Part shown: in pieces, positions 11,783 through 23,000 of the stretch
Layout of the letters: every line of letters starts with the position of its first letter
Numbering within the stretch: position 1 is the first letter of the stretch
Assembly: GCF_026151205.1 (NCBI RefSeq)
Contig: NC_087075.1
Coordinates: 12,012,303-12,076,302 of the forward strand
Direction: 5' to 3'
DNA: 64,000 nt
Origin: Bolinopsis microptera
Taxonomy: Eukaryota; Ctenophora; Tentaculata; Lobata; Bolinopsidae
Program-made: the position numbers and the translations under genes
The notes under the pieces: generated by a model
The model's input: the letters and a program-made list of their open reading frames with translations, nothing else
What the model was told of the DNA's origin: nothing
The model's database searches: none

Positions 11783-11918
11783 TTATAACGAGACATTATT
11801 TGGAATAATTCCAAAATTCCACCGATTCGATTGACTTCGTCTTGGATTGTCATTCACATCACTACAGTCAGCCTGTCCGTCACATCTCCACAACTTGTTT
11901 ACATATCCTGAATCGCAC
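11783..11918 (-). CDS. Orphan LDLa exon, possible alternative 3' exon
   Basis: On the minus strand an acceptor (GATTATCTTACAG) at 11919 leads into an open frame of 44 codons ending in TAA at 11783-11785. It contains a clear LDLa core, KLWRCDGQADCSDVND, with the calcium-type acidic pattern; the expected terminal Asp-Glu is replaced by Asn-Asp and followed by a basic, non-LDLa tail. The exon starts in phase 2, the same phase in which exon 25 of the CCP/TSP1 gene ends at 14322, and lies about 1.9 kb beyond that gene's stop. It could be an alternative terminal exon, a relic of another LDLa gene, or a dead exon. Only half an LDLa module is present, so its partner exon must lie elsewhere. Confidence 0.5.
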
Positions 11919-13548
11919 CTGTAAGATAATCAGAGCAGAATTAGGTTGAAGGTTATGATCAGGGTATCTTTCCCAATATTAGCTTAATAGTCAACCATTT
12001 TAAAGTTTGCTTACGGCTAACGTTTCTCGGAGCATTGTCATTTTGATTCGCTTAAGCTCTTAAGGAAGATCGTTGCTCTTCGAATCAAAGCAACGATCTG
12101 GAAGGGTTTACATTGTCAATAATATTTTGATTTGTGTTGGTGTTAATTGCTTTGTGCGTGGGGCCGTTACAAATCTTTTGAAGTTCTTGCAGTGTATAAA
12201 ATAATTTAATTTTTATATACGCTTATTCAATTTTTATGCTCCAGTTTACTTATACTGCATGGGGGGCTCGTGCGAGCAATTTTTTGTTAGTACCTGTCTT
12301 AACTTTAAATACTATGTACTGTAATTTTCATTTTCAGAATGAATTACCATTTTTTATTTAAGCGACATGATGATTACTAATTGCATAGGTCAATGTACAT
12401 GTAAAATCATTGCACATTGACCATGAACCATTAATGTTGAAAGATCTTCACTCATTAATAACGCTACGTCGCTATACTCTTTAATTTTCAGGGGAAATTC
12501 TATATTCAGCACTGGATCAGAATGATTTTCTAAGATTCAACAAATTATTAAACAAGACACATTTTTACGGATCTTAAAATAATTTACAAAGTTACAAAAA
12601 CAAATAACCAGTATCACAACATTCTATAACTTTATAAACATAGCGTTAAAGTCGATATTACGCAGGGTGTAATCAATTAGTGTAATTAATCAATTAAATT
12701 GCACAATTCATTGGATTTTCGATAAACGTTTTTAAAAAACCTATTGCCAGATTTAATTCTAGTTATCATATAATTTAAAAACAATAATAATTTTACATCA
12801 ATTGTTGGGCTCTCTTACCGTAATGATTTCTATGAACAAATTTTACAATCATGAATTTTTCTTAATGTTTAAACTCGAAATTGATCGAAAGATATTTTAG
12901 TACTAATACTATTCATTTATTCTGATTGTAATGTTTAGTTATATCAAAACATTCTTCAGAGAGAAATTCCATACAAATTTAACAGTCGTTTGCTCAAACA
13001 CTCTTAAAACAATTAAACTTTTGGGGCACCTAAAAAATCACTATCCTATTTTGAAAAATAATAACGTTAAACTTAATCATAACTGAAAATGTTTTTGCAA
13101 AGCTCTGCGAAAACACGAAACATTTGCGTTGGTAAAATTTCGTTGTTAACCATTATTTCAGTAATTTCAGTAAATAGGGACCAAATATGCTGCTCAAATA
13201 TATAAATAGCGTCCAATTTCGAAATTAAATGAAACTCCGCGACTTAGTTTTTACTGGAGTGTAAACAAATACCAGTATCAAGGCTTAATTTTGCCTCTGA
13301 TATGTGATATCATACGAACCAGAACCAAATTCGGTGCTCCTAAAATCTTAACACTTTTCTCAAACCCGAAAAACCTATCATTCACTAGAAACATTAGACC
13401 GTAAACCATAGATAAAGGCAAGCAGAAACCCGGTAACCATATGAGTTTAACCCAGCAATACAAATGTGAGCAAAACTGCCATTCAATCTACTGATGAAGG
13501 CCGTCCAAAGAGTCCATAAACAGTCTTCCTCTTCAAACCAGCCGGATA
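11919..13548. other. Intergenic AT-rich DNA, no gene seen
   Basis: AT-rich sequence between the orphan LDLa exon and the 3' end of the CCP/TSP1 gene. Minus-strand AATAAA-type signals occur (for example near 12350), so a long 3' UTR of the large gene is possible but unproven. A small hairpin (AGATCGTTGCT and its inverse) lies near 12066-12100. Confidence 0.4.
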
Positions 13549-13640
13549 ACACTGTTAACAATGTTAACACTGTTAACACTGTTAACAATGTTAACACTGT
13601 TAACACTGTTAACAATGTTAACACTGTTATGTTGTTAACA
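13549..13640. repeat. Short minisatellite of GTTAACA motifs
   Basis: A run of AACACTGTTAACAATGTT-type units, each holding the palindrome GTTAAC. The open frames on both strands here (for example 13394-13732 minus) are produced by the repeat and are not genes. It lies just past the stop codon of the large gene, possibly in its 3' UTR. Confidence 0.8.
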
Positions 13641-13819
13641 GTCGTGCATATGATTCGGTGCGAAACTGAACTATCCGTTAAAATACATGTTCTTTTCGTA
13701 ATGATCCTAGAGTAAAACTGACTGCTCACCATATCTTATTTCTTCGTGTGCAAGTCTTTCACTTTTCGCTTTCTCGATCAGGTAAATTTAATTATGATCT
13801 TCAAATTATCATCACTTCT

Positions 13820-14048
13820 TCAACTGTCCGTAACAAGAGACTCTTCAACTGAATCTTGAAAATCTACTGAATCTTCAACATCATGTGACTCTTCAAAATC
13901 GTGTGAATCTTCAGCAAGTGAGTGATCATAAGATTCGTCAAAATCGTCTCGTTTTCTACGTTGACGTCTGACCCTGAAAATTCCGCTCTCCACACAGAAA
14001 GGGACGTGGTAATCGTACTGACCTGTGTCGTAACACGTGATAGTGGTC
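13820..14048 (-). CDS. Exon 26: end of CCP15, basic motif, acidic tail, stop
   Basis: The acceptor CTCTCTCAG ends at 14049 and the exon enters in phase 2. It completes CCP15 (ITCYDTGQ ... VPFC), then reads RVRRQRRKR, a furin-type site, followed by about 42 residues rich in Asp, Glu and Ser with a loose D-S-x-D repeat. The stop TGA is at 13820-13822. The tail has no membrane anchor. I found no canonical poly(A) signal close behind the stop. Confidence 0.85.
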
Positions 14049-17000
14049 CTGAGAGAGAATTGTTAAAACGTGAGCTGTGAGGTGAGGTACGCTTCAGACA
14101 AAGTTTTAGGCTCTTCCTTCCACGAAAAAGGAACAAATCAAATGACCGTTCTCAAATTCCAAATAACACCTATCGCTCATTAAATTTTAATATTACGTTT
14201 AAGGCTTAAAAAGGGGGACGTCGTGAGACATGAAATGTCAGAAAATGTAATGCTTATTGATAAAATGATAAATAGTTTGCTAATAGATTAGTAATTAGTT
14301 AATTAGGAACAACGGAATTACCTGCCAATAGTAGTGTAACCAGGTTTACAGACAAACGAGACACTTTTCCCGCATTTAGTCGGGATTCCTCCTTCAACAG
14401 ATTCGTAGAGTCTTCTGTTTATCTGACGAGGTAAAGTTTTATTTGTTGACAATTGTTTTGGTTAGAAGTTTACTTATAAAGTTATAAATTTACTTATAGA
14501 TTGTTAATTGTCAACTGTCGAATTTGCTCAGAAATCGTTCCGATGGCTTACATCATACTTTTCGTAGTTAATTAATCTCATTAATTGTGAGACAGGTAAT
14601 ATATAAAATAATGAGTCAGGTACCTTTGTTTTGCAGATGACGTTTTGGCACCTGCCGAGAGGAGGGTCCCAGACCCCTCCAGCAGTACACACACTGTGCT
14701 TCTCTCCTTTACTCTTCTTACAGCTCCCACAATCTAGTGATGCTGTGTCCCCAACACTAGTGCCCGTTCTTAAAATCAGGATATGGTACTTATTTGCAGG
14801 ATATTTATTAAATCAGCATATTAGAAAATTATATTTAGTGCCACAATTATTGTTGTTGGGTTAATGGAACCGGTTCCATAGACTAATAATTAATAAAGTT
14901 GTTTGGAACACCTTGTATGCACAATCACAGCATATCTTATCATTGATAGTAGCCAACTTACAAAGTGACACCGTCTAGACTGGACAGATCAGGGCAGTCG
15001 GGGAAGTTACAAGAGGGGAGGGACCCGTTCCAGAGGCCTGATGAGTTGCAGAATATGGGGTCAGCGTGACTGAGCACGTGACTATTAGCGCACTCAACTG
15101 TTACCTGGGAAAGATAGGAGTTAGCACGTGACTATTAGCGCACTCAACTGTTACCTGGGAAAGATAGCAGTTAGCACGTGACTATTAGCGCACTCAACTG
15201 TTACCTGGGAAACATAGGAGTTAGCACGTGACTATTAGCGCACTCAACTGTTACCTGGGAAACATAGCAGTTAGCACGTGACTATTAGCGCACTCAACTT
15301 TTACCTGGGAAAGATAGCAGTTAGCACGTGACTATTAGCGCACTCAACTGTTACCTGGGAAAGATAGCAGTTAGCACGTGACTATTAGCGCACTCAACTA
15401 TTACCTGGGAAACATAGGAGTTAGCACGTGACTATTAGCGCACTCAACTATTACCTGGGAAACATAAGAGTTAGCACGTGACTATTAGCGCACTCAACTG
15501 TTACCTGGGAAAGATAGGAGTTAGCACGTGACTTATATTAGAGCACTCAACTGTTACCTGGGAAGGATAGGAGTTAGCACGTGACTATTTATAGTGTATT
15601 CAACTGTTACCTGGGAAACATAAGAGTTAGCACGTGACTATTAGCGCACTCAACTGTTACCTGGGAAACATAAGAGTTAGCACGTGACTATTAGCGCACT
15701 CAACTGTTACCTGGGAAACATAAGAGTTAGCACGTGACTATTAGCGCACTCAACTGTTACCTGGGAAACATATCAGTTAGCACGTGACTATTAGCGCACT
15801 CGACTGTTACCTGGGAAACATAGGAGTTAGCACGTGACTATTTATAAGCCCCCTCCCGGGTTGCAACATTGCCATGTTACGCAAATAATTGCCGCGCTAA
15901 CGAAAAATTTGCCATCTTAGCAAAATATGCGCCGTGTTATGATGTATTTGCCAGGCTGCGCGTGATGATGCAAATATTTCATAAGGAGGCGAATTTTACG
16001 TTAGGAAAATGCGCATTCTTAGCAAAATATTTGCCAAACGGTCTGACGCGCGTTGCACGCTTTTTTTAGTTTGTTTACGCGAGAATGAAATCTTCGCATT
16101 GTTAGCAAAATATTCGCCTCCTTATCATTTATTTGCGCGAGAGTTAAATCTACGCTTTCTTAGCAAAATATTCGCCACCTTATAATTTATTTGCGCGAGA
16201 GTTAAATCTACGCTTTCTTAGCAAAATATTCGCCACCTTATAATTTATTTGCGGGAGAGTTAAATCTACGCTTTCTTAGCATAATATTTGCCGCCTTATA
16301 ATTTATTTGCGGGAGAGTTAAGTCTACGCTTTCTTAACAAAATATTTGCCGCCTTATGTTTTACAAATACATGTCCTTATAGTTATACTTATGTTTAAAC
16401 TACTCATGTTAACATATTGATTTAATATTTGTTGAACTGGAAGGCACGGTAATTGAACTTTAGCTCTTTATACACTGAAGTACACCAAGAAGCTACCTAT
16501 CAATCTTTAAGTTCAAAGTTGTTATAGTGTTAGCAGTTAAAACTTTGAACTTCATCCCGTTTCAAATTTCAAACTTCAGTACGAATTATTGCACTTATGC
16601 GCCGGACGCCGGTTATATTTATAATGAGGTCCAGAACACACGCTTAAAGTTAATATGTGTTTATTTACCAATTGAACTTTAGTTGATGTTAATTATAACT
16701 GTGTACGATTATAACGGTAACAGCTTCGATGTTTTTACAAAACAGCATATTCCTAACTTAAGTGCGGTACCTATGACCTAGACTTTACTCCGCTAGAAAC
16801 AATAAAATTCAAAGAATTGGACACTAGGGAAGCTACCTAGCGAACTTTAGTGTTCGAAATAGAACTTAGAGTTTCAGTACGTCCGTATCGCGCGTTTCAA
16901 ACCACAGCACGTGAATCAATAGGTAATGTCGGATATAATGAGCTGGCACACACGTTGAATAATGTATGATTATATTCATTTACCCATTGTAGTATGTTCT

Positions 17001-20000
17001 CATGCACTAACAACTAAGTGCTGTGCATCGTGCGAACGACAACTTCGAAGTCTTTGCACTTGCAGAACCTGAACATTACCGGAACTAAAGTTGACCAGAA
17101 CTAAAGTCAACTACTGAACACGCACTGAAGTCCACCAGGGGAATATATTGAAATATCTAATCTGACGAACTAAAGTCGTCCGATGAAGTCATTGTGCGCT
17201 TCAGCTACCACAATTTATTATTATCACCTGGCCTCACATATTGGAATTATGCTAAAAACTAGTAAAAAGTGAAAGCGATCATGATGTGTAGGTATTAGGT
17301 ACGACACCGACTTTACGTTTAATTTTAACACAATACATTGATCAATCAATATGATTGCAACCAGGTACCGATCACATATTATATTATTAAGAGGTAGTAA
17401 GATTTAAATATTGACACAATTATATAACATCACAACATGGTGAAAATATGTCTATTTTGTTAAAGAACAATTATTAGTATTACTCCTTGTGAATTAAGTT
17501 ATGTTCATAAAATAGCTAATTCATCTATGGATATGATGATCCAGTAACATCATATCCTAATTGAGTTACGTTTCTTTACAAACTTAAAACTTCGTGATAT
17601 TTCAATCGATTTTACTCGAATTCTTTAAAAAATATTTGCCAAACGGTCTGACGCGCGTTGCACGCTTTTTTTAGTTTGTTTACGCGAGAATGAAATCTTC
17701 GCATTGTTAGCAAAATATTCGCCTCCTTATAATTTATTTGCGCGAGAGTTAAATCTACGCTTTCTTAGCAAAATATTCGCCTCCTTATGATTTATTTGCG
17801 CGAGGATTGAATACGCGCGTTTTTAAGTTCTTAGCAAAATATTTATTTGAACGAAAGCTCAAAATTTACCGAGAAATCGAACTTTTTATTAACTCATTTT
17901 GATGACTGTTTCTGATCAGAAATTGCACGAAAAATCGATTTAACTAGGTTTCAGAACCTATAAACAATTCCTTATCCCTCAAAATTGATTTTTTATAGTT
18001 AATACGAGCAACAAGCAACATATATTTTGATCCTATGGTTCTACTCATGATATGACCTAGGGAGTTAAGCTGAAACCGAAAGATCGAGGCAATCGAACAG
18101 GTACTAACACAATTTTCAGATAGAAATGTTCGTTGCAATATGTTTATTGCAATAGTTTTGCAACTTGAGCGAAGTAAAGAGCAAAGTACGAAAAAACACA
18201 GCAGGTAAGCAACTCATTTTGGTGACTATTCCTCATTGACATTCAACTGCTAACGTTGCAGAAGAAATCGGTTTTAGTTGGTTTTATAGCCAAATAACGC
18301 TTTTACGCTTCCTTATTCCTGAAAATTATTATCTTACTCAAACAAACAACCTCGCTCTAGTCCTAATGCTCTCTGGTCCTGACTTTCTCTCTCTGATCCT
18401 CACTCTCTCTTTGACCCTGACTCTCTCTCTGGACCTGACTCTCTCTCTGGTCCTGACTCTCTCTCTCTCTGGTCCTGACTCTCTCTCTTATCCTGACTCT
18501 CTCTCTGGTTCTGACTCTCTCTCTCTCTCTCTGGTCCTACCTCTGTATGATTTTGGGCCTCGCTCTGGTCCTGCCTCTCTCTGGTCCTGACTCTCTCTGG
18601 TCCTGACTCTCTTTGGTCCTGACTCCCTTTCTCTGGTACTGCCTCTCTATGGTTTTGGGCCTCGCTCTGGTTCTAACTCTCTCTAGTCCTGACTCTCTCT
18701 CTGGTCCTGACTCTCTCTGGTTGTGTGCCTCGCTCTAGTCCTGAGTCTCTTTCTGGTTGGGACTCTCTCTGGTCCTTACTCTCTCTCTGGTCCTGACTCT
18801 CTCTCTGGTCCTGACTCTCTCTCTGGTCCTGACTCTCTCTCTGGTCCTGACTCTCTCTGGTCCTGACTCTCTCTCTCTCTCTGGTCCTGACTCTCTCTCT
18901 CTGGTCCTGCCTCTCTATGATTTTGGGCCTCGCTCTGGTCCTGACTCTCTCTGGTCCCGACTCTCTCTGGTCCTGACTCTCTCTCTCTGGTCCTGACTCT
19001 CTTTGGTCCTAACTCTCTCTCTCTGGTTCTGACTGTCTCTGGTCCTGAGTGTATCTTGTCTTGGCTGTCTCTGGTCCTGACTCTCTCTGGTCCTGACTCT
19101 CTCTGGTCCTGACTCTCTCTCTCTGGTCCTGAATCTCTCTGTGTTTCAGACTTGCTCTGGTCCTGTCTCTCTCTCTGGTCTTGACTCTCTCTCTGGTCCT
19201 GACTCTCTCTGGTCATGACTCTCTCTCTGGTCCTGCCTCTCTATGATTTTGGACCTCGCTCTGGTCCTGACTCTTTCCGGTCCTGACTCTCTCTCACTCT
19301 GGTCCTGACTCTCTCTGGGTTTCAGACTTGATCTGGTCCTGACTCTCTCTCTCTGGTCTTGACTCGCTCTCTGGTCCTGACTCTCTCTCTCTGGTCCTGC
19401 CTCTCTATGATTTTGGGCCACGCTCTGGTCCTGACTCTCTCTGGTCCCGACTCTCTCTGGTCCTGACTCTCTCTCTCTGGTCCTGACTCTCTTTGGTCCT
19501 AACTCTCTCTCTCTGGTTCTGACTGTCTCTGGTCCTGAGTGTATCTTGTCTTGGCTGTCTCTGGTCCTGACTCTCTCTGGTCCTGACTCTCTCTCTCTCT
19601 GGTCCTGAATCTCTCTGTGTTTCAGACTTGCCCTGGTCCTGTCTCTCTCTCTGGTCTTGACTATCTCTCTGGTCCTGACTCTCTCTCTCTGGTCATGACT
19701 CTCTCTCTGGTCCTGCCTCTCTATGATTTTGGACCTCGCTCTGGTCCTGACTCTCTCTGGTCCTGACTCTCTCTGGTCCTGACTATCTCTTGTCCTGACT
19801 GTCTCTGGTCCTGACTCTTTCTGGTCCTGACTCTCTCTCTCTCTGGTCCTGACTCTCTCTGGGTTTCAGACTTGATCTGGTCCTGACTCTCTCTCTCTGG
19901 TCTTGACTCGCTCTCTGGTCCTGACTCTCTCTCTCTCTGGTCCTGCCTCTCTATGATTTTGGGCCACGCTCTGGTCCTGACTCTCTCTGGTCCCGACTCT

Positions 20001-23000
20001 CTCTGGTCCTGACTCTCTCTCTGGTCCTGACTCTCTTTGGTCCTAACTCTCTCTCTCTGGTTCTGACTGTCTCTGGTCCTGAGTGTATCTTGTCTTGGCT
20101 GTCTCTGGTCCTGACTCTCTCTGGTCCTGACTCTCTCTGGTCCTGACTCTCTCTTTCTGGTCCTGAATCTCTCTGTGTTTCAGACTTGCTCTGGTCCTGA
20201 CTCTCTCTCTGGTCTTGACTCTCTCTCTGGTCCTGACTCTCTCTCTCTGGTCATGACTCTCTCTCTCTGGTCCTGCCTCTCTATGATTTTGGGCCTCGCT
20301 CTGGTCCTGACTCCATCTGGTCCTGACTCTCTCTGGTCCTGACTATCTCTGGTCCTGACTCTCTCTTTCTGGTCCTGAATCTCTCTGTGTTTCAGACTTG
20401 CTCTGGTCCTGACTCTCTCTCTCTGGTCCTGACTCTCTCTTTCTGGTCCTGAATCTCTCTGTGTTTCAGACTTGCTCTGGTCCTGACTCTCTCTCTGGTC
20501 TTGACTCTCTCTCTCTGGTCCTGACTCTCTCTCTCTGGTCATGACTCTCTCTCTCTGGTCCTGCCTCTCTATGATTTTGGGCCTCGCTCTGGTCCTGACT
20601 CCATCTGGTCCTGACTCTCTCTGGTCCTGACTATCTCTCTGGTCCTGACTCTCTCTATCTGGTCTCTAAGGAAGCGTAAAAGCGTTATTGGGCTGTAAAA
20701 CCAACTAAAATCGATTTCTCGTGCAACGTTAGCAGTTAAATGAGGAATAGTCACCAAATGAGTTGCTTGCCTGCTGTGTTTTTTCGTACTTTGCTCTTTA
20801 CTTCGCTCAAGTTGCAAAGCTATTGCAACGAACATATTGCAACGAACATTTCTATCTGAAAATTGTGTTAGTACCTGTTCGATTGCCTCGATCTTTCGGT
20901 TTCAGCTTAACTCCCTAGGTCATATCATGAGTAGAACCATAGGATCAAAATATATGTTGCTTGTTGCTCGTATTAACTATAAAAAATCAATTTTGAGGGA
21001 TAAGGAATTGTTTATAGGTTCTGAAACCTAGTTAAATCGATTTTTCGTGCAATTTCTGATCAGAAACAGTCATCAAAATGAGTTAATAAAAAGGTCGATT
21101 TCTCGGTAAATTTTGAGCTTTCGTTCAAATAAATATTTTGCTAAGAACTTAAAAACGCGCGTATTCAATCCTCGCGCAAATAAATCATAAGGAGGCGAAT
21201 ATTTTGCTAAGAAAGCGTAGATTTAACTCTCGCGCAAATAAATTATAAGGAGGCGAATATTTTGCTAACAATGCGAAGATTTCATTCTCGCGTAAACAAA
21301 CTAAAAAAGCGTGCAACGCGCGTCAGACCGTTTGGCAAATATTTTTTAAAGAATTCGAGTAAAATCGATTGAAATATCACGAAGTTTTAAGTTTGTAAAG
21401 AAACGTAACTCAATTAGGATATGATGTTACTGGAACATCATACCCATAGATGAATTAGCTATTTTATGAACATAACTTAATTCACAAGGAGTAATACTGA
21501 TAATTGTTCTTTAACAAAATAGACATATTTTCACCATGTTGTGATGTTATATAATTGTGTCAATATTTAAATCTTACTACCTCTTAATAATATAATATGT
21601 GATCGGTACCTGGTTGCAATCATATTGATTGATCAATGTATTGTGTTAAAATTAAACGTAAAGTCGGTGTCGTACCTACACATCATGATCGCTTTCACTT
21701 TATACTAGTTTTTAGCATAATTCCAATATGTGAGGCCAGGTGATAATAATAAATTGTGGTAGCTGAAGCGCACAATGACTTCATCGGACGACTTTAGTTT
21801 GTCAGATTAGATATTTCAATATATTCCCCTGGTGGACTTCAGTGCGTGTTCAGTAGTTGACTTTAGTTCTGGTCAACTTTAGTTCCGGTAATGTTCAGGT
21901 TCTGCAAGTGCAAAGACTTCGAAGTTGTCGTTCGCACGATGCACAGCACTTAGTTGTTAGTGCATGAGAACATACTACAATGGGTAAATGAATATAATCA
22001 TACATTATTCAACGTGTGTGCCAGCTCATTATATCCGGCATTACCTATTGATTCACGTGCTGTGGTTTGAAACGCGCGATACGGACGTACTGAAACTCTA
22101 AGTTCTATTTCGAACACTAAAGTTCGCTAGTTAGCTTCCCTAGTGTCCAATTCTTTGAATTTTATTGTTTCTAGCGGAGTAAAGTCTAGGTCATAGGTAC
22201 CGCACTTAAGTTAGGAATATGCTGTTTTGTAAAAACATCGAAGCTGTTACCGTTATAATCGTACACAGTTATAATTAACATCAACTAAAGTTCAATTGGT
22301 AAATAAACACATATTAACTTTAAGCGTGTGTTCTGGACCTCATTATAAATATAACCGGCGTCCGGCGCATAAGTGCAATAATTCGTATTGAAGTTTGAAA
22401 TTTGAAACGGGATGAAGTTCAAAGTTTTAACTGCTAACACTATAACAACTTTGAACTTAAAGATTGATAGGTAGCTTCTTGGTGTACTTCAGTGTATAAA
22501 GAGCTAAAGTTCAATTACCGTGCCTTCCAGTTCAACAAATATTAAATCAATATGTTAACATGAGTAGTTTAAACATAAGTATAACTATAAGGACATGTAT
22601 AATTTGTAAAACATAAGGCGGCAAATATTTTGTTAAGAAAGCGTAGACTTAACTCTCCCGCAAATAAATTATAAGGCGGCAAATATTATGCTAAGAAAGC
22701 GTAGATTTAACTCTCCCGCAAATAAATTATAAGGTGGCGAATATTTTGCTAAGAAAGCGTAGATTTAACTCTCGCGCAAATAAATTATAAGGTGGCGAAT
22801 ATTTTGCTAAGAAAGCGTAGATTTAACTCTCGCGCAAATAAATGATAAGGAGGCGAATATTTTGCTAACAATGCGAAGATTTCATTCTCGCGTAAACAAA
22901 CTAAAAAAGCGTGCAACGCGCGTCAGACCGTTTGGCAAATAAAATATTTTGCTAAGAATGCGCATTTTCCTAACGTAAAATTTGCCTCCTTATGAAATAT

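Noticed and set aside
14631-14864. 77-codon plus-strand frame
   Set aside because: Shadow of minus-strand exon 24.
15069-15845. Regular repeat array that might suggest CRISPR
   Set aside because: Whole 50-bp units repeat with no unique spacers, in an animal intron; it is a minisatellite.
17944-18138. 64-codon frame present in both foldback arms
   Set aside because: Identical only because the arms are inverted copies; no known domain and too short to support as a gene.
18776-20542. Long minus-strand frames with SGPERE-type repeats
   Set aside because: Translation of the pyrimidine satellite in the foldback element; no start context, no non-repeat domain.
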